Below are positions 7,894-16,946 of a stretch of 51,844 nt of DNA, piece after piece. Numbering within the stretch: the first letter of the stretch is position 1; every line of letters starts with the position of its first letter. The notes below the pieces were generated by a model, which had not been told where the DNA came from, made no database searches, and saw only the letters and a list, made by a program, of their open reading frames with translations. Made by a program: the position numbers and the translations under genes. The stretch lies in contig JAJQEF010000045.1 in the NCBI GenBank assembly GCA_021201795.1, forward strand, positions 1-51,844, written 5' to 3'. The stretch is from Rikenellaceae bacterium (lineage in GTDB: Bacteria; Bacteroidota; Bacteroidia; Bacteroidales; Rikenellaceae).

Positions 7894-8475
7894 ATGAAAA
7901 AACTATTACTTTTATTTGCTTTCACTGCAATTATTACAGCTGCTTCAGCACAAAGAAATGAAAACTTCCGTTATGGTGTCACCGGCGGTCTCAATGTCAC
8001 CGGGGTGTCTCACGTAGACGATAGCAAAGCGAAGTTAAGTTTCTATGCAAGTGCGTTCGCGGAATTCAGACTCGGTTACGTAGTCAGCATCCAACCGGAA
8101 GTGATTTATTCACGACAAGGATATAAAACAGATATCAACAGCATAGACAGTTGGCACAGGATGAATTACCTTAACATTCCTGTTCTTGTGAAACTATATC
8201 TTTTCGAAGGACTAAGCCTCGACCTCGGTCCTCAGTTCGGTATACTGCTTAACGGCAAAACTAAATCGAAGGTCAACGGAGCAACCGTTAAAACAGATAT
8301 AGACGGATTAAAAGGCGGAGATATATCTTTTGCGATGGGGTTTACTTACAGATTCTACAACGGAGTTTTTGTAAATACCAGACACAACCTGGGACTAACA
8401 GACAATCTTAAAAATAACTCAGGCGATAATTTCTCAAACAGAGTATGGCAGATCGGTGTCGGATACGCCTTCTAA
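7894..8475 (+). CDS. outer-membrane beta-barrel protein (PorT-like fold)
   Basis: The 193-residue product has a clear signal peptide (KKLLLLFAFTAIITAASAQ, cleavage after residue 19) and then amphipathic strands typical of small eight-stranded barrels of the OMP_b-brl_2/PorT class: FRYGVTGGLNVTGV, YVVSIQPEVIYSRQGYK, LNIPVLVKLYLF, LDLGPQFGILLNG, and the terminal VWQIGVGYAF with a C-terminal phenylalanine. No ligand or enzyme function can be assigned. Unlike the porin at 3-4 kb this barrel gene is intact. It stands 34 bp after tpx. Confidence 0.8.
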   Translation: MKKLLLLFAFTAIITAASAQRNENFRYGVTGGLNVTGVSHVDDSKAKLSFYASAFAEFRLGYVVSIQPEVIYSRQGYKTDINSIDSWHRMNYLNIPVLVKLYLFEGLSLDLGPQFGILLNGKTKSKVNGATVKTDIDGLKGGDISFAMGFTYRFYNGVFVNTRHNLGLTDNLKNNSGDNFSNRVWQIGVGYAF

Positions 8476-8495
8476 ATTTTTATTAAATATTATAA

Positions 8496-8521
8496 AGACC
8501 CTCTTGATGAGATGGTTTTTT
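8496..8521 (+). terminator. weak terminator
   Basis: A short imperfect stem (ACC-TCT / AGA-GGT) is followed by six T residues just after the barrel gene and before dnaX. Confidence 0.4.
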
Positions 8522-8600
8522 ATTTGTCCCTAATGTTTTCAATATATTAAAAGCATCTCAGTAATTGATAATAAAATTCTCAATTACGTTTGACTTTCAT

Positions 8601-8608
8601 TATATTTG
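8601..8608 (+). promoter_or_regulatory. -7 element of dnaX
   Basis: TATATTTG matches TAnnTTTG exactly, 18 bases before the dnaX start codon. No good -33 element is seen. Confidence 0.45.
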
Positions 8609-8626
8609 TGGTGAAAATCATAACCG

Positions 8627-10399
8627 ATGGTTAACTTTATCGTTTCAGCCAGAAAATACCGCCCTGCAACCTTTATTTCAGTTGTGGGACAGCAACATAT
8701 AACTTCGGCCCTTAAAAATGCAATAAACAAGGGACAACTTGCGCACGCATATCTCTTCTGCGGTCCTCGCGGGGTGGGCAAAACTACATGCGCGCGTATT
8801 TTTGCCAAAGCGATAAATTGTCTTTCACCTGTGGATGGGGAAGCATGCAACGAGTGCGAATCATGCAAAGCCTTCAACGAAGGAAGATCTTTCAGTATAC
8901 ACGAACTGGATGCTGCATCTAACAATTCAGTAGACGATATTCGCAATCTTACAGATCAGGTGCGAATCCCTCCGCAGTTAGGCAAATACAGCATTTACAT
9001 AATAGATGAGGTGCATATGCTCTCTCTTTCAGCATTCAACGCCTTCCTTAAAACGCTGGAAGAGCCTCCTGCTCATGCCGTTTTCATTTTGGCGACGACG
9101 GAAAAACACAAAATAATTCCTACTATATTATCCAGATGCCAGATATACGATTTCAACAGAATAAAGCCTGACGATGCAGTAGAATATCTCAAATATATAT
9201 CCGCAGAAGAGAACATCGAAAGTGACGAAGAATCGCTGCATATCATAGCACGCAAAGCGGACGGAGGTATGAGGGACGCACTCTCGATGTTCGATAAAGT
9301 CGTTTCATTCTGCGGAAACAAACTCGATTCGGCAACGGTATCTGAAACATTGAACGTACTGGATTATGAAACTTATTTCAAGGCTGTCGACTATATTCCC
9401 GAGGGAGATTATCAGGATTGCCTAATTCTGCTGGACGATGTACTCAGAAGAGGATTCTCCGTACAAACCTTCATTGCAGGGTTAAACGATCATTTCAGAA
9501 ATCTGCTGATGTGCAAAGACAAGAGAACCGCTTCACTTCTTGAAGTCTCGGGAAAAACAGCGGAAAATTATTTCCGGCAGTCCGAAAAATTTCCGGCGCC
9601 AATCATCATAGAGAGTATAAGCCTGCTAACGCTTACCGATTCGGGACTACGGGCAGCAACTAATCAACGTTTGAATACGGAACTCGCATTACTCAAACTT
9701 TGCGGATTTTTTCAAAAAAAAAATCCTGAAACAAGCGTAACGATCGATAAATTACCGTATCCGAAGCTTCCGGTGATATCTCCAAGGTCAGAAACAAAAA
9801 CAGATAAGACCGTAGAGAATAGTCCGGAAAAAACCGTTGCGGATAATAAACCTACTGTCGCTGAAAATCCTGAGATCATTGACCAACCGACCCCAAGTCC
9901 GGAAAAAATCAAGACTGCTGCTGCAGAATCCATTTCATCTGTTACTGGCCTCTCCCTTAAAAACATTATGAATGGGAAGTCAACTGGGGCAACGAACACA
10001 GATGAACAACAAAATAGCACTTCAAGCCAACAGGAACATTCAAAAATAGCATCTGAAAAAGAGATTGTGGACTCATGTGCTAAACTGTCCGAAGAATTGC
10101 TTGAGGAACGCCCCCGGCTTGCCGCTGCCTTCAAAGATGTAACAGTAGTCGGAAACTCGGTAAATTTTACCGTTTCGAACGAAACCCTCAAAGATGAAAT
10201 AGAATGGAACACTATCGACCTTAAGAAGAGGCTTTGCGAAATAGGAAAATTCAGCGGAGAAATCGATTTTGTGATCGAAGTAACAGAAGACGACAGACCC
10301 ATGAGGCCTATAAAAGCCGAGGATAAACTGAAGTACCTCGTAGATAAAAATCCCCTGTTAACGGAATTCCGGAAATCCCTTAATCTGGATATAGAGTAA
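8627..10399 (+). CDS. dnaX: DNA polymerase III subunit gamma/tau
   Basis: The clamp-loader ATPase of the replisome. The 590-residue product has the Walker A motif GPRGVGKT (46-53), a four-cysteine zinc site in CLSP...CNECESC, Walker B DEVHML, and the sensor segment LATTEKHKIIPTILSRCQ. AAA+ domains I-III cover about residues 1-360. A low-complexity Pro/Thr/Glu-rich linker (about 375-470) follows, then a C-terminal domain that may contact the polymerase alpha subunit. A run of nine A residues at 9714-9722 encodes the KKN before the linker; such a run could in principle allow slippage to a shorter gamma form, but no evidence for that is visible. The frame is intact. Confidence 0.95.
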   Translation: MVNFIVSARKYRPATFISVVGQQHITSALKNAINKGQLAHAYLFCGPRGVGKTTCARIFAKAINCLSPVDGEACNECESCKAFNEGRSFSIHELDAASNNSVDDIRNLTDQVRIPPQLGKYSIYIIDEVHMLSLSAFNAFLKTLEEPPAHAVFILATTEKHKIIPTILSRCQIYDFNRIKPDDAVEYLKYISAEENIESDEESLHIIARKADGGMRDALSMFDKVVSFCGNKLDSATVSETLNVLDYETYFKAVDYIPEGDYQDCLILLDDVLRRGFSVQTFIAGLNDHFRNLLMCKDKRTASLLEVSGKTAENYFRQSEKFPAPIIIESISLLTLTDSGLRAATNQRLNTELALLKLCGFFQKKNPETSVTIDKLPYPKLPVISPRSETKTDKTVENSPEKTVADNKPTVAENPEIIDQPTPSPEKIKTAAAESISSVTGLSLKNIMNGKSTGATNTDEQQNSTSSQQEHSKIASEKEIVDSCAKLSEELLEERPRLAAAFKDVTVVGNSVNFTVSNETLKDEIEWNTIDLKKRLCEIGKFSGEIDFVIEVTEDDRPMRPIKAEDKLKYLVDKNPLLTEFRKSLNLDIE

Positions 10400-10449
10400 T
10401 ACTTTGCAAGGGCATATAATTTACTGTTTAGTGGAAAAAATAAAATAAT

Positions 10450-11319
10450 ATGTTTACATTTTTACAAACGACAGCCTCTGCGGCAGCCGATTCATTGTCC
10501 GGACGATCCTTTATGGATAAGATCGAAAAATGGACCCAGGTCCCACAGGATCAACTCTGGTCGAAATTATTCCTGGCAGCTATGGATGTTGCAGGGAAAA
10601 TAATTCTGGCACTTATCGTTTTCTACGCAGGAAGATGGATAATTAAAAAACTAAATGCTATCGTAAATAAAATAATGACCAGAAGACGGGTCGATCCTTC
10701 TTTAAGGTCATTTCTTAACAGCGTTATTTCCATCGCTTTAACCATTATCCTGGTAATAATGGTTATTGGCATACTCGGATTCAGCACAACATCTTTTGTA
10801 GCGATATTCGCATCCGCAGGTCTGGCAGTCGGTGTGGCACTCAGCGGCACATTGCAGAACTTTGCAGGAGGAGTGATGCTGCTTATTTTCCGTCCGTTCC
10901 GTGTAGGGGACTACATCGAGGCACAGGGGCGGGGAGGAACAGTGAAAGCGATACAGCTAACCAGCACCGTAATAAACACCGTAGATAATAAAACAATATA
11001 TTTACCGAACGGAGCAGTATTTACCGGCGTAATTAACAATTACACCATTGAACCCACCAGACGTATCGAATGGACGTATTCACTTCCTTACGGGCAGGAT
11101 TATGAAGTAGTTAAGAAATTCTTCGGGGATATGGTCGCACAGGATAATAAGATATTATCTAACCCTAAGTACGAAATAAATATCAGCACCGTAACAGGCG
11201 GGGCGATTACAGTAGTAGTATGGGCGTGGGTCAACCATAATGATTATTCCAGTATTTTTTACGCCATGAACGAACGGGTTTACGAAAACTATAAAAAATA
11301 TAACTTGGAATTGAAATAA
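10450..11319 (+). CDS. mscS: small-conductance mechanosensitive channel (MscS family)
   Basis: MscS-type channels open under membrane tension and release solutes after osmotic downshock. The 289-residue protein has three transmembrane segments: about residues 45-68, 97-117 and the pore-lining helix starting with ATSAGLAVGVALSGTLQN-like glycine/alanine spacing (here SAGLAVGVALSGTLQNFAGG). The cytoplasmic beta domain follows with RPFRVGDYIEAQGRGGTV and LPNGAVFTGVINNY. Length matches E. coli MscS (286). It is followed after 6 bp by an lrgA-like gene and lrgB, so the three may form one stress-related membrane transcript. Confidence 0.92.
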   Translation: MFTFLQTTASAAADSLSGRSFMDKIEKWTQVPQDQLWSKLFLAAMDVAGKIILALIVFYAGRWIIKKLNAIVNKIMTRRRVDPSLRSFLNSVISIALTIILVIMVIGILGFSTTSFVAIFASAGLAVGVALSGTLQNFAGGVMLLIFRPFRVGDYIEAQGRGGTVKAIQLTSTVINTVDNKTIYLPNGAVFTGVINNYTIEPTRRIEWTYSLPYGQDYEVVKKFFGDMVAQDNKILSNPKYEINISTVTGGAITVVVWAWVNHNDYSSIFYAMNERVYENYKKYNLELK

Positions 11320-11325
11320 ACACAA

Positions 11326-11668
11326 ATGAAAGGGATTTTCTATCTGCTTCTTTTTTACGCATTGGGAATGGTATTAAGTCATGTTACCCATAATTTCCTG
11401 CCCGGAAGCGTATTGGGAATGCTGTTTTTTTATATCGCTTAAATCAGGACTGATAGACAGCAAAGAAGTAAAAAAAACAGTATCCTTTTTTTTGGATAAT
11501 ATGATCCTTTTTTTTGTTCCGGCAGGAGTAGGCATAATCACCTCCTATGATATACTTGGCAAACATATATGGGCAATACTGGCGGCCTGCACCATCAGTA
11601 CCGTTTTAGTAGTGGCAAGCGTGGGACTGTTGTTTCAATTTTTAGATAAAAAGAAGAGAAATGAATGA
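11326..11668 (+). pseudogene. LrgA/CidA-like membrane protein, frameshifted
   Basis: LrgA/CidA proteins are holin-like partners of LrgB that affect murein hydrolase activity and metabolite transport. From ATG 11326 the frame reads KGIFYLLLFYALGMVLSHVT and the family signature LPGSVLGML, then hits TAA at 11440. The rest of the family (LKSGLIDSKEVKK, FFLDNMILFFVPAGVGI, three membrane segments) continues in the next frame to TGA 11666-11668. A run of seven T at 11425-11431 lies exactly at the junction; six T would restore one frame of about 113 residues, reading GMLFFISLKSG. The likely cause is a one-base insertion in the homopolymer. Transcriptional slippage on T7 could still yield some product, and a sequencing error is also possible. 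The gene overlaps lrgB by 8 bp. Confidence 0.8.
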
Positions 11669-12350
11669 AATTTTAAGCTCCGAGGTATTTCTTCTGACCT
11701 TGACTCTCGGAACTTACCTGATAGCCGTATGGCTCTACCGAAAAACCGGATTTAAACTCCTTCACCCCATGCTTTTATCAATGGCGGTAATCATATCGTT
11801 CCTAAAATTAACGGACATCGATTATGAAACATACCGCGATGGAACGGCTGTAATCGAACTCATGCTCGGACTATCCGTCGTATGTCTGGGATTACTTCTT
11901 TACGAGCAGATAGATATTATTAAAGGTAATCTGTTGACAATATCCGTTTCTGTATTTACAGTCTGCATCATAGGCATAGGGAGCGTAGTTCTTATCGCAA
12001 AATACATGGGTGCGACCGAGGACATAATTACATCCATACAGCCCAAGTCGGTTACTACTCCCATAGCGTTATCCATATCCAAAAATTCGGTCGGCATTGA
12101 ATCCCTTACAGCATTAGTCGTTGTTTACACGGGTATTTTCGGAAGTATCGCGGGGCCAGTAATATTAAGGACAATACGTGTTAAAAACCGCATTGCCAAA
12201 GGTCTTGCCATGGGTTCGGCTGCCCATGCGGTCGGCACGGCCGAGGCTGTGAAAATGGGTGCGACAGAAGGTGCCGTAAGCGGATTGGCAATAGGTATAA
12301 TGGGTATATTTACAGCAATACTCATCCCTGTTTTACAGACGATATTTTAA
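11661..12350 (+). CDS. lrgB: LrgB family protein
   Basis: LrgB/CidB/YohK-type integral membrane protein. The 229 residues form about six to eight hydrophobic helices, with the conserved segments LLYEQIDIIKGN, SVTTPIALSISKNSVGIESL and MGSAAHAVGTAEAVKMGATE that characterise the family. It starts inside the 3' end of the lrgA-like gene, a classical translational coupling, and depends on that disrupted partner for its usual role in murein hydrolase control or glycolate/pyruvate-type transport. It is itself intact. Its stop codon overlaps the rodA stop on the opposite strand by 4 bp, leaving no room for a terminator. Confidence 0.9.
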   Translation: MNEILSSEVFLLTLTLGTYLIAVWLYRKTGFKLLHPMLLSMAVIISFLKLTDIDYETYRDGTAVIELMLGLSVVCLGLLLYEQIDIIKGNLLTISVSVFTVCIIGIGSVVLIAKYMGATEDIITSIQPKSVTTPIALSISKNSVGIESLTALVVVYTGIFGSIAGPVILRTIRVKNRIAKGLAMGSAAHAVGTAEAVKMGATEGAVSGLAIGIMGIFTAILIPVLQTIF

Positions 12351-13783
12351 ATTCTGCTGATATGGTTCTTTCTGGAACTATCGAGTTTTATCGCGACGAA
12401 GAGTAACATTGTAAATGCCAGCATCGAAGAACCTCCATAGCTGAAAAACGGCAGCGGTATCCCTATTACAGGCATGAGTCCTATTGTCATACCCACGTTA
12501 ACTATAAAGTGAAAAAAGAATACGGAAGCGACGCAATAACAGTATATCCGCCCAAAAGTCTCTTCCTGCCTCTCTCCCATGGAGATAAGCTTAACTATCA
12601 ATATAACGAACAGAATAACTACTATCGCGCTTCCGATAAATCCCCATTCTTCGCCCACGGTACAGAATATGAAATCCGTACTTTGTTCAGGGACAAAGTC
12701 GTATTTGGTCTGTGTTCCCTGCAAATAACCCTTGCCGGACAACCCTCCTGAACCTATGGCTATCTTGGATTGGTTTACGTTATATCCCCACCCTTTAAGG
12801 TCTTTTTCAAGACCGAGAAGATCCAATATTCTTTTCTGCTGATGGACCTGAAGAACATTATCGAAAACATAATCCACGGCATACGTGAACCCTACCGAAC
12901 CAATGAACATCGCGACGAACAACCATACATTAACAATCTTCTGCCGGTATGAATATATGGCGACCAATATGAACGACAATACTATGGATACGATCAGAGC
13001 TATATCCAAAGCCATATCCCCTCCGGTAAATTTCGCTGTAAAAAATACTATGGCAGTCAGCAGCGAGACTCCCGCTGCGTATATTGCTTTGCTTTTCCAT
13101 CGTCCGTTAACGAATGCTTCAGCTAAAAGACAGAAGATAAAAAGCATAATTATAAGCGGCAGAGGCTCGATTATAAAAGATAGTATGAATAAAGTGATCA
13201 ACATGAACACCGCTATATATACCCATCCGTTAAATCCTTCACGAAACAGCATAAAAGCAAATGCACCATATACCAATGCAGATCCCGTATCATTCTGCAG
13301 TATAATTATTATGGCAGGTAGAAAAAGTATCGTAAAAACAAAGAATAAAGATTTGAGGTTATGAATGCTGAAAGAGTATGAACTCATAGCCCTGGCAATA
13401 GCCAACGATGCTGTAAACTTCACGAATTCAACAGGCTGTATACGTATAGGACCTATTTCATACCATACCTTGGCCCCATTTACTTCCTTACCGAATACAA
13501 ACATCCCCAAAAGAGCAAGAATCGACAGCCAGTATAAGGGATATGCGAGTATATGATAGTATTTCTCCTCTATAAGCAGAATTGACGCAGCTATAAACAC
13601 GGATATTCCGATCCATATAAGCTGAACGCCGGATCTCTGTGACAAGTCGAAAAATCCGGATGTATTCTCGTCATAAACAGCTGCGTAAATATTTATCAGC
13701 CCCAGAAAAACCAGTACCAGATAGATCAATATAACCGACCAGTCTATGCTGAAAAACGTAGTTCCGTCCCCACTATTTCTCAT
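12347..13783 (-). CDS. rodA: rod shape-determining protein RodA (SEDS glycosyltransferase)
   Basis: RodA polymerises lipid II into glycan strands in the elongasome, together with PBP2. The 478-residue polytopic protein has the SEDS signatures LIWIGISVFIAAS, LQNDTGSALVYGAFAF (catalytic Asp in NDTG), VPEQSTDFIFCTVGEEWGF, and PVIGIPLPFFSYGGSSML near the C-terminus. It is longer than E. coli RodA (370) because of an extra hydrophobic region around residues 190-280, with several additional membrane segments, as I recall for Bacteroidota RodA. Its start overlaps the PBP2 gene by 11 bp, so the synthase and transpeptidase are translationally coupled. Last gene of the purH-mreBCD-mrdA-rodA run. Confidence 0.94.
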   Translation of the reverse strand: MRNSGDGTTFFSIDWSVILIYLVLVFLGLINIYAAVYDENTSGFFDLSQRSGVQLIWIGISVFIAASILLIEEKYYHILAYPLYWLSILALLGMFVFGKEVNGAKVWYEIGPIRIQPVEFVKFTASLAIARAMSSYSFSIHNLKSLFFVFTILFLPAIIIILQNDTGSALVYGAFAFMLFREGFNGWVYIAVFMLITLFILSFIIEPLPLIIMLFIFCLLAEAFVNGRWKSKAIYAAGVSLLTAIVFFTAKFTGGDMALDIALIVSIVLSFILVAIYSYRQKIVNVWLFVAMFIGSVGFTYAVDYVFDNVLQVHQQKRILDLLGLEKDLKGWGYNVNQSKIAIGSGGLSGKGYLQGTQTKYDFVPEQSTDFIFCTVGEEWGFIGSAIVVILFVILIVKLISMGERQEETFGRIYCYCVASVFFFHFIVNVGMTIGLMPVIGIPLPFFSYGGSSMLAFTMLLFVAIKLDSSRKNHISRI

Positions 13784-15581
13784 ATGCCGGATAACTTAAT
13801 TTTATTTCCTTCATCCTTTGATAAATATCGTGGCTCTGTATCTCTCCCGTAAGATATTGTTCGAGCAGAAGTTTCGCAACAGGAACTGCAATAGTAGCAC
13901 CGAATCCACCATTCTCGATATAAACCGATATGGCAATTTTCGGATCATTATACGGGGCAAAACAGGCAAAAGTAGAATGATCCCTGCCTTGTGAATTCTG
14001 TGCAGTTCCCGTTTTACCGCACACATCCCATCCGGGAATATATGCACCACGGGGTGTTCCCCATTCATTCACGGCTTTCCACATAGCCTCCGCAACCACA
14101 TCGAAATGTTTTTTCTCTACTTTCGAATAATGTTTTTCATAAAACCGGCTGTCGATGGAATCCTGTCCCTCGATCGCTTTAACAACATGAGGGATATAAT
14201 AAAATCCCCTGTTAGCAACCGTAGCGACAAGATTGGCAACCTGAAGCGGCGTAGCGCTTATCTCTCCCTGCCCTATAGATAAAGACAAAATCGTCATAGA
14301 GTTCCAGCTTCCCCTGTATGCCTTATCATAAAATTCCCGGGTAGGAATATTACCCCGTACTTCGCTGGTAAGGTCCGAATTCAGTTTCCTTCCGAATCCG
14401 AAGCTTTCCACGTAATCGTACCATACATCGAACCCGTTCTTTATTCCTCCGTATTTAGGATTATCTACAAGATTACGGAACGTATAACAAAAGTATGCAT
14501 TGCAGGAAGTCTGAAGTGCAGCGGTAAGATTTACAGGAGATTGATGGGCGTGGCATTTTACCCCTCGTCCATAAGGATACCCATAATTACAGGGATAGCT
14601 GTCGGATTGAACGTTCGTTCCTTCCTGAAGGGATATCAAAGCATTCACAAGCTTAAATGTCGATCCCGGAGGATAAGCGCCCTGCACGGACCGGTTGAGC
14701 AGCGGTTTATAAGGATCGCGCAACAGCTCCATGTAATTATTCCCCAACTGGCTACCCACGAGTTTATCGGGATCATAAGAAGGACTGCTGGCCATAACAA
14801 GGATTTCTCCTGTTGCCGGTTCGATAGCAACGACACTGCCTACTTTACCCTCAAGCAGTTCTTCGGCAAGCTCCTGCAACCTGCTGTCAATAGTACAGGT
14901 TATCGCCGCTCCGGGTACTGCAAGGGAGTCGTACACTCCATCCGCATAAGAACCTTTAGGAATACCACGAACATCGACCATCTGGATCTTCACGCCTTTC
15001 TCTCCGCGCAAATATCTTTCATAAGCGAATTCCACTCCGCTTTTACCAATATAATCACCGCTGCGGTAGTATGGATTGCTCTCTACTATTTTCTGGTCGA
15101 CCTCACTGACATAACCAAGAAGATTGCCTGCAATTTTACGCGGATACGATCTAACGGTACGGTATTGGGTATAAAATCCGGGGAAATTATACTCGTCAAA
15201 CTTAAGTTTTATTTCTTTAGGCAGTTGCTTAAATAACACTGAGGGCCTCCTTCTGGAAAAATTTTCAGCTTTTTTAAATTCCTTAAGGAATATATTTTTA
15301 TCCACACCCAGAACCTGGCATAACATTGCGGTATCGAAATCCCTCGCATCCCTCGGGACTACCAGAAGGTCGTAGGCTTCCTTACTCTGTATCAGGAACT
15401 CTCCGTTACGGTCATAAACTTCACCTCTCGGAGGGAACTGCACTTCATGCCGAAGGACATTATTATTGGCGAAAACTTTATATCGGTCGTCAAGTATCTG
15501 AAGATAAAATAACCGCGCAAGAATCACTGTGGCGACAAGGACCACGAAGATTTTCAAAATCAGGGCACGGGATGAATTCAT
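13773..15581 (-). CDS. mrdA: penicillin-binding protein 2 (elongation transpeptidase)
   Basis: The class B PBP crosslinks peptidoglycan during cell elongation with RodA. The 602 residues comprise an N-terminal membrane anchor (about 8-28), the PBP dimerisation/pedestal region (with PPRGEVYDRNG at 50-60), and the transpeptidase domain with STFK (active Ser at 307), SCN in LQTSCNAYFCY as the SxN-type motif, and KTGTAQN near residue 530. Length is close to other PBP2 proteins. The gene lies 7 bp after mreD and overlaps rodA by 11 bp. Confidence 0.95.
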   Translation of the reverse strand: MNSSRALILKIFVVLVATVILARLFYLQILDDRYKVFANNNVLRHEVQFPPRGEVYDRNGEFLIQSKEAYDLLVVPRDARDFDTAMLCQVLGVDKNIFLKEFKKAENFSRRRPSVLFKQLPKEIKLKFDEYNFPGFYTQYRTVRSYPRKIAGNLLGYVSEVDQKIVESNPYYRSGDYIGKSGVEFAYERYLRGEKGVKIQMVDVRGIPKGSYADGVYDSLAVPGAAITCTIDSRLQELAEELLEGKVGSVVAIEPATGEILVMASSPSYDPDKLVGSQLGNNYMELLRDPYKPLLNRSVQGAYPPGSTFKLVNALISLQEGTNVQSDSYPCNYGYPYGRGVKCHAHQSPVNLTAALQTSCNAYFCYTFRNLVDNPKYGGIKNGFDVWYDYVESFGFGRKLNSDLTSEVRGNIPTREFYDKAYRGSWNSMTILSLSIGQGEISATPLQVANLVATVANRGFYYIPHVVKAIEGQDSIDSRFYEKHYSKVEKKHFDVVAEAMWKAVNEWGTPRGAYIPGWDVCGKTGTAQNSQGRDHSTFACFAPYNDPKIAISVYIENGGFGATIAVPVAKLLLEQYLTGEIQSHDIYQRMKEIKLSYPAYEK

Positions 15582-15588
15582 TATTTAT

Positions 15589-16104
15589 TTATACTTTTGA
15601 ACGTTTTGAAAGAAAGAGCAATTGACATATATAAACCGTAAATACCGTCCCAATAGTATTTACGATTATTTTAAGAAAAGTGTATGCAATTCCTGCGAAA
15701 GACATAGATTCCAACATAAAAAAAGCAGCGGCATGCAGAAAAACCATCAGAAAGGAATAATTCAGGAATTTCACCAACCCCATTTTATCAACATTCGGGA
15801 TTCCGCCCTTCTCTATATCGTCTTTTACCATAAAAAAGCGAATCAAGGCAGGCCGGCAGAATGAAACCAACACTGTAGCCATAACATTAATCCCCGGAGA
15901 GCCCATAAAAAAGTCCATAACAAGACCTGTAAAAAGCCCTAACAGAAGAATTTTATAATCCCGCATATCTATCGGAAGGAGTATTATAAACGAAAGATAA
16001 ATGAATGGGTTCACGAAATATCCCATGTACAGATGATTAAATAAAAATATCTGTAAAAAAGATACGATCAGGAACAATATAGAATATTCTATAAATCTAA
16101 GCAT
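15589..16104 (-). CDS. mreD: rod shape-determining protein MreD
   Basis: MreD is the small polytopic partner of MreC in the elongasome. The 171-residue product is very hydrophobic, with about five membrane segments (for example ILFLIVSFLQIFLFNHLYMG at residues 9-28 and MVFLHAAAFFMLESMSF), conserved features of the family but little motif content. Identification rests on topology, length and its place between mreC and mrdA. Its ATG shares one base with the mreC stop (TGATG), so the two are translationally coupled. Confidence 0.9.
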   Translation of the reverse strand: MLRFIEYSILFLIVSFLQIFLFNHLYMGYFVNPFIYLSFIILLPIDMRDYKILLLGLFTGLVMDFFMGSPGINVMATVLVSFCRPALIRFFMVKDDIEKGGIPNVDKMGLVKFLNYSFLMVFLHAAAFFMLESMSFAGIAYTFLKIIVNTIGTVFTVYICQLLFLSKRSKV

Positions 16105-16925
16105 CAGCGGTAATTTTCTTCAAGGGATATTTTTTCATCCATATCATTATAATAGACAAGTACTACGTTGTTCAATCCGCCCATTTTCGCCATGATTTCG
16201 AGTCTTGCCTCGTAATAAGTCCCGTTTATCAGCTCGAAACTCTTAACAGTACCGATATGGATCCCTTCCGGAAATCTGGACGAAAATTCAGTCGTTATGA
16301 CCGTATCGCCTACAGCAATCTCCGCATACTTCGGAATCTCGGTAAATACCATTTCGTCATAATGTTTCGCATCCCAGAAAACAGAACCTGAGGAATTATT
16401 TTTCCCTTTCAGTTTCCCGCTCGTTTTAAATTTAGTATTCAGAACGGATATGGCAACCGAAAATTTGTTGTCGCAATCCATTACATAGCCAGCAATCGCT
16501 CCATCGGAAATAACTGCGGAATTAATTTTTACACCGTCGCGGCTTCCCTTATTAAGAGTCATAAAATTTTCAGCACGATTCAGGCTGTTATTGATGATCT
16601 TTGCAGTCATATAGCTGTAAACAGCCAGGCTTTCGGGAAGTATTATATCCGAAAAAAACCGACTTTCGTCCTCATATCGCGACAATTCAGCACGAAGTCC
16701 GGCCACTTCCTCCGTCAATCTTTTATTTTCCTTGCCAAGATAGAAGTACTGCCGTACGTCAGCAAAGGCGGAATATATATTTCCTGTCAGATTATTCGCA
16801 ATATTAAGCGTTCTCGCCTGGTTATATCCGGAACTGTCGGAGTAATACCTGAAGGCGATAACTTCAATAACGATGAAAAGGAAAACATATCCTATTCTCT
16901 TTAAAAACAGAACGAATCTGTACAT
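16104..16925 (-). CDS. mreC: rod shape-determining protein MreC
   Basis: MreC is the periplasmic scaffold that activates PBP2-RodA. The 273-residue product has one N-terminal membrane helix (about 8-26), a coiled-coil stretch with ENKRLTEEVAGLRAELSRYE (about 62-81), then the two-barrel MreC domain containing NNSLNRAENFMTLNKGSRDG and the segment VGDTVITTEFSSRFPEGI. Length and order match the family. It follows mreB by 21 bp on the same strand. Confidence 0.94.
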   Translation of the reverse strand: MYRFVLFLKRIGYVFLFIVIEVIAFRYYSDSSGYNQARTLNIANNLTGNIYSAFADVRQYFYLGKENKRLTEEVAGLRAELSRYEDESRFFSDIILPESLAVYSYMTAKIINNSLNRAENFMTLNKGSRDGVKINSAVISDGAIAGYVMDCDNKFSVAISVLNTKFKTSGKLKGKNNSSGSVFWDAKHYDEMVFTEIPKYAEIAVGDTVITTEFSSRFPEGIHIGTVKSFELINGTYYEARLEIMAKMGGLNNVVLVYYNDMDEKISLEENYR

Positions 16926-16946
16926 ACATTTTCGGCATTGAGCCGT

